A stretch of DNA of 64,000 nt, taken from the NCBI GenBank assembly GCA_005765155.1, contig VCCP01000005.1, positions 4,774,001 to 4,838,000 of the forward strand, written 5' to 3'. Source of the DNA: Zelopaecilomyces penicillatus. Lineage: Eukaryota > Ascomycota > Sordariomycetes > Hypocreales > Pseudodiploosporaceae. The position numbers and the translations under genes are program-made. The notes under the pieces were generated by a model. The model was not told where the DNA came from. It did not search any database and worked only from the letters and a program-made list of their open reading frames with translations. Within the stretch, counting starts at the first letter, position 1; each line of letters starts with the position of its first letter. Positions 32,681-45,680 of this stretch are shown here, in pieces.

Positions 32681-35407
32681 TGTGTCGAATATGTATGTAT
32701 ATGTGTGTAGTTGTGTGGTAAGAAGAAGGTTGTTTTGAATGGAATGCGAGTGAGTTGGTTGAGAGAATCTAGAAACAAGACATCTTCCAATACCCTTTTT
32801 ATATCTATCGTGTATGCCGTGTGCTTTGATGCCAGCTTTCCCCACAAGAGATAACCGATTTCCTCGGCTTTTTTTGTCCCATTCGTTCCCCTCATTGGGT
32901 CCAAGTTCCCTTAGGCCATCGCCGAAAGCGACCGTTATCCAAAAAATATCCTCAAATCCTTCTCGGTTGGTCACATCCGCCGTCAGCCTCCCCCACAAAG
33001 TGGCACTCTTCTCCACAACCCCTTGGCGCGAGTCCCCCCCCCCCCCCCCCCCGGATCACACCTTATGAATCAGGTAGGACCCTCCTTCCAGGTGAGCAGG
33101 TCTTGGTGTAATAACATTTACACGTGGTAAAGGGCCTTATTATCCTCCATGAAGTCATCTCTCGTGTTTTTCATGGGTGCTTGTAGGCACATCAACTCCA
33201 ATCACCCGTGTAAAGCATCCATTGATAGGTATGGAGAGAAGCTGACCGAATCGGCGGGTCGTCGACCTTAGTCATAAACGGGGAAGTTTGGGGCGCTTTG
33301 CATGAAAAGGATGCGTTACACCTAGGTATTGTTTATGGAAGTGCCGAGAAAGCAACTCCGGCACAGCAGAGAAAAGCGGATGGGGTGCTGGCGGCTTATT
33401 TGTTACTCTTTTGGGCCCGGCGTTCGCCATTGCTGGGGCTTAGTCCGGGTGGCCCGGGTGGCTCAGTTAGCATGGACTGGACCTTTGGGTTGACCTTCTC
33501 GAAGCAGACTAAAGTGGTTCAGGTACGCGCATGTTGCGGCCGAGGGGGGGTAGTTCCCGTTTTAGGCAATCAAGAAAAGAACGCTATGGGGAGGAGAGTG
33601 TTGAGTCAAAGTATGTGAGTAGCTGATTGACTGGTTGATAAGAGTCATTCAGTTGCGGGTTTCAAAGAGATAAGATGTAAGACATGGTATGTAAGCCTTT
33701 TTTTTTGGTGGTGGATTGTGTCTTGTGAGAAGACAATGCGTTTGTTGTACACTTCATCCCGTTAGCCAGTTCACATCATCTTCAACAGCAAACATCAAGT
33801 AATAGATCTAACTCATTCCTCAATTCAACTCTACGAAGCTAAACAAATCAACGTCATCAATTAAACTATCCAATCTGCCCCAAATCAGCTGCCAAGAACG
33901 GCACTTGACGGACGGAAAACATAAAATATCCGACCACGGAATTTTACACCGAGTAACTGCCGGATGCGGATAAGACCCCCGCGGCAATTTACGTTCGCAT
34001 GTTGTATGTTTCCCCCCAACCAGCCAGCCCACAGAAAACAACTTCCCATCTTGGCATTTTTCTACATGTGGTTAAAACTTGGGGTCCCCTCTCCCTCTCC
34101 CCCACCAAAATAACAAACCACAAAAATGGTAGTTGTGGTGTAATACCCAACGGTTCAAAGAGTAACGCAAGCGTTGTTTTTGCATGAAAAAAAAAATACA
34201 CGATGTTGGATTTCTTGATTGGGGGCAGATAATAGCCGAGGCACTTAATTTGTCTGTCCTATTCCGTTTTAGGGTGTCTCACTGAGCTGTGCCCCCCCCT
34301 CCCCCCAATTGGCCGTTCAATCTAAACCCCAATTATTCAGAATATGACAGAAAAATCTTAGATCCATCTCCCACCGTCCGATCAAATCTTGGGAGATCAC
34401 CTAATGATTCAAAATAATATAGAGTAAATAGCATGCATGACATACCCTCAATAGGCAATATCCTATTCAGTCCAGAAACGCAGACTCATCAATGCTTCAC
34501 CACGCACCTCGTATCACCGTTACCCTAGATCTCTCCCAAACAAAAATGCCGACGCTATTATGCTTTTTATCATGGCTCATACATTCTCAAAGAGGAAGGC
34601 TGCTGGATACCCTGAAATCAAACTATATCCCAACTTGTGAGGAGCGTATGAGAAGCACACATTTGATAAAGTCCAAGTTGTTCCTCCTATTCAAAGAACC
34701 GGACATAATACCATGTTTGTCAATGGATCCCACACCACATGGTGCGTCATTACATATCCAACACAACCACAGAAAAAAATGATATAATGCGAAATAACAG
34801 AAAGCAACTCTGTATTACCACCCCTCTTCCCTTTCTATTTCTTCTTGTTCTCGTCTCATATCGTAGTATTCCCTCCTTTCCCTTTTCCTTTTGCAACAAC
34901 GCCTACTAGCATATCTTTCATTTCATTCCCCTATGTTTTTTCCGCATTTCCATTTCCATATACAGCAAACCCAACCAAACTCTCTTGCATGTTGTGAGAT
35001 GGAAAAAGTAGAGATGTTCTCTAAGTCACTGCATCTAAGTACGCCCCCGTTGAGCCCAGAAACTCCAAGAGGAAACCTGAAAATGCAGCATGTAAAATGG
35101 AAAAGCCAGAGGTATTAATAATACATATAGCCAGGATATGTGTGTCTGGAATGAAAGGCGCTTTTGGGTGAGTGTCGTGGTATACAAGATGATAATGTGC
35201 GTTATGAGAATATTTGTCCAGAATGGTAAGATGACGCAAAAAAAAGGCCAGGATGCAATATTCCCTCCGATCGTTGGCATTATCTTGTTAGTTGGCCAGC
35301 ATTGTGGTTGTTTCCAGTCGTTGTCTGTATCGATCAATATGGTTGCTAGTTGGCCAGTGTCGTTATTTCCAGTCGTTGCGCATCCTTCGTTTCGAATCGA
35401 TGCCCTT
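32681..35407. other. Intergenic between protease promoter and mitochondrial carrier 3' end
   Basis: No gene is recognised in 2.7 kb. A 19-base poly-C tract (33034-33052) lies about 350 bp upstream of the protease start. The rest is mixed AT-rich sequence with short, domain-free open frames. Confidence 0.55.
33034..33052. repeat. 19-base poly-C tract
   Basis: Uninterrupted Cs in the upstream region of the M43 protease gene. Confidence 0.85.
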
Positions 35408-36713
35408 TCACGAGGGCGTGTTAAACAGCCGCAAGATACCCTCATACATGCCAAACATAATCGCCGCGCTTGGCACCGTTCGCATCAAGTGAGGCGTCAG
35501 ACCCCCATACAGACCCATCAGGCCTTCTTGCTTCCACACGAGCTTGAAGCACTGCACCAGGCCCGTATACTTCAGCTGTCCGTTATCCATGGGTGCCTGT
35601 CGAAGACGTGTCCGGGCAACCTTTAAACAGCACATCTTTCGTTAGCAACATATTCCTCAAAGTCCCCCCCCACCAAACGCCATGGAAGACACTCACCTCA
35701 TGAGGGTATGCTAGAATGGCAGCCACCAGCTTAGCTCCTCCGGCTGCACCAACCTTGCCCGTCCAGTCTATTGACCGATCCCACCAGGTCTTCTCCCTCC
35801 CACTCGCCAAGATCCTAGCCTCCCTCCGCGCCAGGCTAACCTTCATCTGCTCATAGAGCATCCACTGCATCGTCGACTCCACCACGCCCAGATAACTCGC
35901 GCTCATACCCTTATATAAGCCCCGAATCCCCTCATCCCGTATCACCTGCCGCACACAATCCCAGCTATTGCGGTACAACCGCTGCTGCGCGCCTCCACTG
36001 CGCTCCGACACGTTCTTATCCAGCTGTAGCCGCGTCTTGACCATCCAGATGGGGTTCGTTGCCGTCGATGTCGCCACGCCCGCCGTCACGCCCGCCGCTA
36101 GATGTACCCAGGGCGCCTCCCGTCCGTGATTCCACTGCTGCGAGATGATGCGCTTGCCGTTGCCGTACACGTAGAAGTTTATGCTTCTGGCGGGGATGAC
36201 GCCCACCAAGTTGGGACCGAGGCCCTTGAAGAGCGCGCGGGGCCCTTCAATTCTGTATACAGAGGCGAGGATCTGCATCGTCTCAGAGAGGTGATATATC
36301 GCGCCGCGCACAGGGTTGACAGATTGATGTTGCGCCGCTATTCTCGCAGCTCGTATTTGAGCTTGGTAAAAATCAGACTGGAGCCTCGTCTTGAGCACAT
36401 CGAGTGGTGCTGTAAGTGTCGCTGCCGTCATTCCACCGACCCTGTTTGACAACTCAACGTCAGTTTCTGATGTTTCGTTCCGCTGGACTCTGCCCATTGC
36501 AGAGAAAACTTACGCTCCCGCCATCAGATGGACCCATGATTTTGCAAAAGGCAGCGCCTTGACCTCGCCCACGGGCGTATCCTCCACCACCACCTCGCCG
36601 GTCCCTCTTGACTGAATCAGCACCGCATGCTTTGCGGTGACGTGCGACTGCGGAAACGGCTGCCGGTCGTCCCGGCCAGCAGCCATGAACGCAGCAGGCT
36701 GAGGCTGCGACAT
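35408..36713 (-). CDS. rim2: Mitochondrial pyrimidine-nucleotide carrier, Rim2-like
   Basis: Three exons (36713-36514, 36441-35697, 35620-35408) join in frame to 385 aa; introns of 71 and 76 nt have GTAAGT and GTGAGT donors. All three carrier repeats are visible: PLDVLKTRLQSDFYQ (after MAGAVGGMTAATLTA), NPIWMVKTRLQ and PHEVARTRLRQAP. The Trp in PIWMVKTR is the mark of the Rim2/pyrimidine-nucleotide branch. Loops such as FKGLGPNLVGVIPARSINFY, YKGMSASYLGVVESTMQW and YGGLTPHLMRTVPSAAIMF are conserved in that branch. Rim2 moves pyrimidine nucleoside triphosphates across the inner mitochondrial membrane for mtDNA and RNA synthesis; that role is transferred from the family. The third PHEV motif is restored by removing intron 2, which supports the model. 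Confidence 0.94.
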
Positions 36714-37825
36714 GGTGCTGAAGAAAAGTTTGTGGGGATATGAGGAGAAGAAGCTCGACGTCCGCGCGCGCTCAGATCGTTGTTTGTTGAATTTCGAGGT
36801 TTTTCCGATCTTTGTGGTTTTGTCGCAGGCGTTTCGCGGTCGTTTTCACCGCTGTTGAATGGTGAGGGCAAAGGACAGAGAGTAAGAAATGTCTTCAGAT
36901 AAATATTCCTGATGCAGGTCGTTCAGCATGTAGAGACGCTATTATGTCGCTGCGTTGTTGTACAAGGTAATGGATTGACGTAGTAGTTTAGGAGAAAGCT
37001 TGCATCATGCAAAACTGAGGCTCCAACTTTTTTTCCAACCATCCCTGCCACATGGTGCTGTGGTTGCGATTGTTGCCACTCCGGCCTAACTAACGCCTTT
37101 GGGGGCCGCCTAAAGCCGGGGGCGCGAGACACCATACATTACTGACGGATTACAATTGATTACGGTGTTACTGTAATAATGCAGTTTTTTAACGGTAATT
37201 GGCCCCCTTGGCGTTCGCTTTCACCCCCGTTAGTGTTATTACCGGGACCGATAAACAGTTCCTGTCGTCCCATCAGGGCCAAGCCACCAAATTTGTCATC
37301 CAACTTGCCCCCCCCTAGCACGCAAACAGTGATATTACCCAATACAGATGGATGATAACACAACATTTATAAACATTATAAACTCGTTATAACAACCCAA
37401 ACCCCATATACTTCTATTCGTCCTCTTCTAATGTAATGAAAAGAACCGTGCGCAAACATTATTACATATCCTAGCCCCCCCCCACCAACTCTCCCACCGT
37501 AAACAAAAGTCTATTCGTGCGTAACGGGTATTATTCCATCATTCAATGCATCACCACAACACCTCGCAAATCGCCAAACAGAAAAAAGAAGGGGAACATA
37601 AAAAAGGAAATAAAAGTGCGTTGAACACGTTGTTGTCCTGTATCCTCAATCCTCAATCCTCGCGCCCATACTTTACATCCATGTCATACATCATAACCAC
37701 GGATATCCCATTTCGATTTTTGTCTCTCATTAGTCGTAACTTGACGTGGTTTAGAATCCTTAATCCATAAACAGACTTGCATGCATGCCTTGGCAGCTGC
37801 ATGCAAGAAAACATTCGATCCAATA
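36714..37825. other. Intergenic between Rim2 start and the central-zinc-cluster regulator stop
   Basis: This 1.1 kb contains the Rim2 promoter and the 3' region of the next minus-strand gene. No gene is recognised. Confidence 0.55.
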
Positions 37826-40056
37826 TTAACAATCACGCGGGGGTATTTTCGGGGGTATTTTCGGTAGGACATCGGCTCCCCCAAACCGAGGCCGTTGTCG
37901 GTTGTATTCTGGTGGCGTAATCAGGTTTGCAATCTGGTTCATTCTGGGCTGGTGTTGGTCTCTCGACACGGGAGGACTTGGCCCAGCGCTGAATCGTTGC
38001 TGCTGGGGCGGCTTTGGCACATCGGGGCCGGTTGAGGCTGGCCTGCCCACGTTTGAGGCATCGGGGCTGTAAACGGCGTGGTGGTAACTGATCTCATTCC
38101 CTGCTCGGCTTGCGGGGCGAGACATGCCGTCAAATGTCGCCCCACGAGATCGCCCAGCCCCACTGATATCTCGAGGTCCTGTCTGCTCGACCTCACCGGG
38201 AGTCTCATCTTTGCCGCTAGTCCCTGCTCCGGCCCCTGGCCGTGTTCCGGTGAAACCCATTTCGTATTTGATGCTTGATACCTCCTCCTCCGTCACTGAT
38301 TTCCATCCGCACTTGGCATGTTTTTTCGTACACCCCTGACAAGCTGTCAAATGCTTTACGCATTGGAGTCGAAGACGGCGGCACCGGTCGCAAGGCGGCT
38401 TGATCGTGTCACCCTTGGAAAGCTTCTCAATCTTTGACGTGATAAGGGGTCGAAAAATCTCGACCTGACTATCTGCAGAGGTTTGGATTCCAGTAATCTC
38501 AGCTGCGTGAGGCACATGGGCGGCGGCTGGTGCTAGCTGCACTGGATGGCGATGCTGATGCGGCGAGTCCATTCGAGGAGACAGCTGCCCCAGGCTGACG
38601 ACCGACACGCCGGCGCCAGAGGTAGAGCGAGATGGTGGTGCTGACGCGGGTGCGGATGCCAAGGCTGGCACGGCGGCAGATGCAAACTGCTGTAATAGAT
38701 CGGCATGAAGGTCGTACGTTGAGGAGCCACCGGCAAATCCTGAATTGCGCTGTGGGTGGTTTACGGCTTGAAACTTGCCCCCGGTACTGCCGTCGTTGGT
38801 TTCCTGTCGTCGACCCAGCACTTGCTTGCGATGGCCTAGCTTATGGTTGAGTATGCGGGCTCTGGCAGCCACTTCATCAGCTTTCTTGTACAGCATTGCG
38901 GCTCTCTGCTCTAGTATTTCAAGCGTAACAAGTTCAGCTGTCTCGTCTTCCTCGAATGGATGCTCGAGGGGAAACCTATCCAAAGCGCCTGAGATGATAA
39001 GACGCCAGTCGTCTTCGCTAATCTCAACCTGGAATCCCTTACACACAAATCGACAGCACCGAGCGCCATTGGGCAACACTGTCAGCGAAAATGAGGTTTG
39101 GTTTGCTTTGGCAAATGTGACCACATCGAGCCAGGTGACAACATTAGCAGAAGCAAATGGCTGTGGCGGGCTTGTCTTGACAGGGCCATCAAAGAATCGT
39201 TCGATACCCTTCAGAATCCGAGGTCCAGTCAATTTGGCGCCCAGGCTTGCCGCGAGACTCTCATTGCGGTCCAATACACCTGTTTCAACAGAAGAAAAAT
39301 GTCAGTAAAGCCCCGGGTAGAACGTGTGCGCCAACCTTTGACATCACAGGGCGTGGGTAGGTTGCATGCGCCGGGGGAGAGAAGTCGCTGAGCCGTCCGT
39401 ACCTTCATATTCACTAAGCAGTCCTATGATCTCGGCAAAGGTGTCGGCGTCGCCCTGCATGAGCGCAAGACGCGGGCCATTGGGCCTAGGCAGGTAGTTG
39501 ATGAGATTCGTCTTGTCTGAAGCTATGCTGCGTTATTAGCATGATGCGATGCGATGCAGCGAGGCGAGGCGAGGCCATGCCGAGGGGACTGCACATGCGA
39601 GTAAGAATGACATGCAACAAGATGGGTGTAAACAAAGGGTAAGCAGGCAAGCAAGCAAGCATTGCATTGAGACGAGCCGCGCGCGGCAACCACTCGGGTT
39701 CGACACAGACGATGCCATGGTCAGCCACGGCAACCTGCCCACCCGCTCGGTCGGAAATTTTGGGCGTGCAGGGGAGGTGGAAATGGAAATGGGGGCGATT
39801 CGTGTGCGCATGCATGATGCATGCCATGTCGTGTCTGTGAGCCGGGTCCAGCTAATCGCCAGGACCCCATGCGGAAATGAAAGAGAAAAGAAAGGAGAGG
39901 CCAATGAACCCTCCTCAACGACCAAATGTCAGAGAAGAGGCAGAGATGGAGAATTGCAGACATACCGGGCTGCTGGGAATGGTGGCCATGCTGGTTGCCA
40001 GTGTCATCGATATCTCGTTTGCGCTTGTGGGGGTCCGAGTCTGGGGGATGAGCCAT
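37826..40056 (-). CDS. Fungal regulator with a central Zn2Cys6 cluster
   Basis: Three exons (40056-39966, 39522-39403, 39279-37826) join in frame to 554 aa. Intron 1 is long for the window (443 nt, GTATGT...CATAG), and intron 2 is 123 nt. Exon 1 is short and begins MAHPPDSDPHKRKRDIDD, a likely nuclear localisation signal, and exon 2 gives TNLINYLPRPNGPRLALMQG. Exon 3 has a conserved globular block (LDVVTFAKANQTSFSLTVL, FVCKGFQVEISEDDWRLI) followed by a helix. The zinc cluster has Cys at residues 367, 370, 377, 384, 387 and 394 (CDRCRRLRLQC, CQGCTKKHAKC), C-x2-C-x6-C-x6-C-x2-C-x6-C spacing, far from the N-terminus where most C6 factors carry it. The C-terminal third is disordered and rich in Pro, Ser and Gly. 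DNA binding is likely; targets are unknown. Confidence 0.87.
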
Positions 40057-43000
40057 GGTGGGATCTCGCTGTCACTGCGTGGAGTCTTTGAAGCTTCGGC
40101 GAGTAATGAACTTGCGGGACCGAAGGAGATAAGAGGCGATGCCGAGGGCGGCAGACGGTGGTCGCCCAGAATTGGGACAGAAACCGGAGCAATCGACAGC
40201 AGACCGGGTGGTGCGTAGCGAGGCAAAGAGAATCGAAGCAAAGCGTCGTCCCGGGCGAATAATAGGAAAAGACTGGCGATGAGACGGCGTTCGTCGGCAC
40301 GGGTGCGGAGGGCGGAAGGGAGGGAGAAAGTCCGCCCGGCCGGCGGCGAACGATTGACTGGGCGAGGTTCTCGGAAAAAGCGAGGCGTCGGAACGGTGGA
40401 GGGTCAATGGACAAGCAAAACCACGAGCAAAGAAGAAGAAGAGGGGTGAAAGAATAAGAGAAAGGAAAGGCGCAGGCGCAGGCGGGCTGAGGGAGGAATG
40501 GAAGGGAAAGGCGAGCGCAAAAGAAAGAGAAGTGAGGTGAGTTTGGCCTGCAGGACGTGAAGAGAGTGAGAGAGAGAAATGGGCCCCCCGGCAGACCAAC
40601 TATAGAGGCGGCGGTCCAGGTAGTATTAATCAGACCTGGCAAACAGGTAGGAAAGTTGGTCAGGCCATTCGCAGTGAGTCCACTCTCAGTAGCCACCTAG
40701 CAGCAGCAGTAGTAGCAACAACCATCAAGCATGGAACCTCAGCAACCGTAGCAGCAGCAGTAGGTAATTAGCAGCAGCAGCGAGACTCGTACAGTAGTAG
40801 CACGCAGTAGACGCACCATGCTCCATGGTCCATGGCTAGGTTCAAAGAGGCCGCGGGCGACAAGATGACTGTGGGGCCCTCAGACGGGCGGCGACTAGGG
40901 GTCGGAACAGACAAAGCTCTGTTCGTTGCATCCGTATAATTGACACACAGACGCAAACACATGTACGTTGATGTAGGAGAACGGGGGGCAATTTATCGAA
41001 ATAGGGGAACAGGTGACTGGTTCGGACCTGGTGGGGGGGGCGCCAGCTTTGGGCAGAGCGGCCTTGCTTGACCGAAGAAGAAGAAGAGCAGCAGCAATTC
41101 CTGGCTGCGTGCGAGCAAGAAAGCATCATGTCAAAAATGACTGCGAAGACGGGCGTCTAGAGACAAGACAACAAGGCAAACAAGACACCTGCGTCGTCCG
41201 GTCGCATTTGACGGACGAGGCAACACACCAGTCCCGTGGGCGGAGCAGGACTTCTCTCTTCTTCTCGTGGCACAGGGCATGGATCATGGACCTCCAGTGG
41301 TTATTACGGGCTACAAACTGAGCAATGCGGCCTGGCGAACCACGGCACTAACGCTGTGGGAGCTGACTAGGGGGTCGCTGTCAAAAAACCAGCTGTCCAC
41401 CTGGGCGGGTTTTGGGCGAGTGGGTGGCCCATTCAACCACTGTAATCGTGCTGTGTGTAGGCTATTAGACTGGCTGTAGGTACCGTGCCTGTAATAGGTA
41501 CTGCAGGAAGGGGGTGTGGTGGTGTCACTGGTGTGGCCAGGGCCAGGGAGGGGCGTTCTGCATGGCGAGATGCGAGATGTGAGCGTGTTAAACTGGTGTC
41601 AAGTGTGGGCAGCGGCGGAGCAGAAAGGTGAGGGCACAACGACGACATGAAACGGGAAAAGATGGACGCGCCAAACCGCAGCCTCGTGAAGAAGAGAGGA
41701 AGCGAGCCCACCCACCCGTCTAGTGCCTCATCGCATGCAGTGCTAAAGCTACTAGTCGCCTGCCATGGCTGTATTGCTTGGGGATGCATGCACGACGTGC
41801 TTCGTCGTCTGGCCCCGTAGGTGAGATATGCTGGACGTTGTCGCCCAGTTCGCCCTAGGCGCAAGGTTCCGGGCAGAGACCTGGTTGGCTAGCTGGCGAG
41901 CTGGCTGGCTGGCAGGCCGTCTTGGAAGTTGCACAAGGCGACGCGCGCGCCACCGATATGGCGCATGGCGGGAGACGACGAGGAGATGAGGCTCCGGGCA
42001 CCGTCCGTCTCTCGTACATGACGACGGTCGAGAGCGGTTTTGTTGACGATGGTTGTCGGTTGTCGGTGCTCAGTGGTTGGTGGATGATGCATAGTGTATT
42101 GGCTGCTGATGGAAGTGGCGGCGTTGTTGGTGGTGGTTGAATCACGGCGGCGGCAGAGGTGGAGGTTGTCGCTGAGGCATAGGCGGAACAGGGAACCGTT
42201 TGTTAGCGGACGGGGAAACAAACGGCCGGCAGGGAGGGAGGAAGGAGGGAAGGGAAGAGGCAAGTGGGGGGTAGATCGCTGTCTACAGGCGCCTTAGCCC
42301 TGTTTCTGCCCTGGTCCTGCCCTACTGCTGTCCTACCACTGCACCAGCAGACGCGCCCCGAGGGCCTCTCTGGCTGCTGTGGCCTCAGGAGACCCCCCCC
42401 GGCCCAGCCAGTTTAGCCCTGTGCTCTTCCCGTCTTTGGCGCCTGGCGCTTCCGTCTCAGGTAGGAACCCACCTAGGCGTGGAAGGTACTTCCGGGTCAT
42501 GGGGGAGTGAGGTCGCTATTACGGCTGCTGCTCAGCCATTCCCCGACTGCTGGCTGGCAGCGGGTGCTACTGCGCCTAGACGTAGCTGCTGGCGCCAGAT
42601 GGCGCTTGGGTACAACATAATCTGAGAGCAAACAAAGACGGAAAAAGCACACAATGTCATTGTACCCAGAACCCGGGACATTGAGATGCGTGGGCGTGAG
42701 ACACAGGTCCCGCGCGGTGTTTGGGACACAAACATATGATCAAAGACATTACTACATGGTACTTGGTACCATTTGTGTTTTATTCGGTAGGTATATTACA
42801 ATGAGGATTCTCATGCAACATATAAGCAATGAATATCCGAAACAAATTAGATTTGCATTCTCTGGCCGAACTCAGAACACAACGTATTAAACCACTAATA
42901 TGTGGAAAGCATCAATGCGAAGCTGGACCTGCGAATAAGCACAAAAGAGTACAACTAGGTCACGCCATTGATAGTTCATGGTGTCATATCTAGCCTGAAC

Positions 43001-45680
43001 GTATAATAGTCTGGCTAATCATGGCCCCCGGGACGGAACGGGACGCAAGGGGGGAAACGCGCGAGCGCCAACTAATTGTATCAAGCATGGGGAAGTGGGA
43101 GGGGCCGTGGATAATTGTACGTTGGTACTGTAACTTGGTTGATAGGCATAGTAGGTAGTAAACTACCACGGGGCAAATGTTAATAATAAGAAACCCGAGG
43201 TATTGGGAAGAAGCGCACATGGAAATGCAACTACCCAGGTCCCTTGGCACTCTTGTGAGCGCCGCTGCACTGGCATCCGTTTATCTTTGGGGATTTCCTA
43301 TCCAATTGACTACTAGGTACTTTAGATGGTATCTGGCAAGAGCGTCGTTCCAGAACTGTCCCTGCCCTGCCATTGTCACAACCCATTTCTCCTACGGTTA
43401 ATTACCCATGTACTTACAATTCAAAGATCAGAGCTATGCCATGCATTTAAGCAGATATGAAGTGATATGAGGCATGTTCAATACCACCAGCCAGTTGAAA
43501 GGACGATGGATTCCACGCTTCTTTTGTCGTCCTCTCCCCCCCTTTTTCTGTTGTTGTCTCCTCTTCTAGCACCCCGGCAGAGAGGTCCTTGATCCCGTCA
43601 GCTAATGAAACTCCATCGCCTTTGCGCTGGTACCTACACCTACACACACTTCCACTCTCCCAAGCCTGCAGGCAGGCGTCCGCCCGCTGTCGCTATCCCA
43701 TTTGCGCCCCGTGCCGTTAGGTAGGTATGAAAGTATGATGGGATCCAAATTGCCTGTGGCTGGCCTGTACAGTCAGTACGTACCTAGCAGGTATAGCACC
43801 CGGGTGGTGCAGATCGCCGGGGGAGGAGGCGGCGCGATCATGCGCCCACCGTTTGCTGGCCCAAGCGGAGCCAAATCTGCCCCCCCCAGGAGTGAGCTGC
43901 AGCACCAGCTTCAGTTTCAAGCAATAACAAATTGCAATGCCCCGAAGGGGTGTTTCGGACAGGCAGTTTCGGCGATCTGAAATTCATCGTATCATCAAGG
44001 TTGAACACCGAGTGGGTGGTTTGTGCCCCCCCCCCCAATTGGACTTCCGCTTACCAATATCAGTACAATGCAGACAAGCTCTCAATTCATTGCCATCGAC
44101 ATCATCAACCATGATCATTGACATCATGATTCCCATCGGGGCAGAGCTGGAGTCAAAAGAGCATTACAGCTCGACATTAACAACAACGACCAATCCCACA
44201 TTACTCCAATGCCCTCGAGCACGCGTGTGGCTGGCATCGGGGTTATCATGGATTGGAGATGCCCGAAGCCTCGAATTTTTCCATGACGCAGGCATCCGTA
44301 TTCCCTAGGACTTCATCCTCCTCCCCGGGTATCTGTCATACATAAGCCCTACGACAATCATAATACGACAGGAAACAAGACCACGGCAGTGGGATGGGCC
44401 GATTGTGGTAAGTGCCCCCTCCCGCAGCACCAAAATCTCGATTTGAGTCCCCATCCGGCATGGCTATCTGTCCCTACTCCTATCCTGGAGACTACATCTA
44501 CCAACGCAAAATGATACCCATCTTATCATCCGTATCGGCTAGGAGGGAATTTGAATCCTACTCCGTTTCCCCAAGCTGGGACTGGCTCCCATATGCAACA
44601 TGTAAATCATTGCTCCAAACCGCTCACTGCTGCCATGGAAGGAATAGTTTCATTTATCCAGGAAGGGGTGTGTGGCAATGAGCTACAATCACGTCTCCGG
44701 AGCCCACGGAGATGACAAAAAACCGGGACGTGGGGAACCACACTGAGGGGAGTTTCTGTATGCACTTTTCCGTAGGGGGAGGGGAATGTTTGATTGATCT
44801 CCAAGAGTGCATGTAACGATTACGGAAGTCCGGTTCCTCTACAATTGTAGCCCGCCGGCTATCGCGAATATTTTTCCCTCGTCCTCCCCAGGCAGAGATG
44901 AACGGATTCCCGCCCTGAGCCTCGTCCGGGTGCATCAAAGTAAGGCTGTTGGTCCGCGTGTTGTGTGACGCAAGGTTGATTCGCGCAAAATCATGATTCA
45001 CCTGCACGGCACGAACCCCCTCTTGGCGAAGGACGTGTCATAAGTGCATATATGAGATGGGTGCCTGAGTCAAGCAAGTTGCACAATTTCACCAATTGAG
45101 CCTTGAACTGCCATTGAGCAGAAGATATGTCCCTGGCAGTAATCGTGTCGATGATGTTGGTTGTGTGAGGTGGAAGTGCTTGGCGCAGAGAAAGTTTGTT
45201 AAAGTACAGCTACATGCCTCCAAATATGGACCTGATGCGCACAGTACAGGCGATAACGGTCTCCCCCCTTAGGCTGTTCCCGTCTGGACCTAGAGAGCCC
45301 CATCTCCAACTTCCTAGGTGCCTGCTACACCTGTAAACTCGGCACTAAAGCATGTCAGGTCCCTGGTCGCCATCAGGCTCCAAAGCTCCTTGCTCCGGGC
45401 ATGCTGGAGCTCCCCCGCGGTACCTCTGCTAGCTATCGGACCTTGCTGCTGTGACCAACCACAACAGCGCTACCCCAAGATCCGGAACAATCTTGAACCA
45501 TTTTCGCCGCAGCACCCCTCCTCCCTCACTCTGCCAGCCAAACCAGCCCAAAATCTTGCATTTTTTGACCAGACACAAAACGACACGAGCCTACACCCGC
45601 ACCAGCACGCACACGCGCACACCCCCTGATCCTTTTCTCTTTCGCGAACACAAAATATACCGACCCCCACCGAATGTGCC
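40057..45680. other. Large intergenic region (5.6 kb)
   Basis: The left part is the upstream region of the minus-strand regulator, with CT-rich leader sequence at 40430-40600 (read on minus) and AGC/TAG trinucleotide repeats at 40694-40810. Open frames on both strands over 41-45 kb show no domain and no consistent exon structure. A lineage-specific gene or non-coding RNA cannot be ruled out. Confidence 0.5.

Noticed and set aside
41000..45300. Numerous 60-140-codon frames in the large intergenic region
   Set aside because: They overlap on opposite strands, are compositionally biased, and none shows a recognisable motif.
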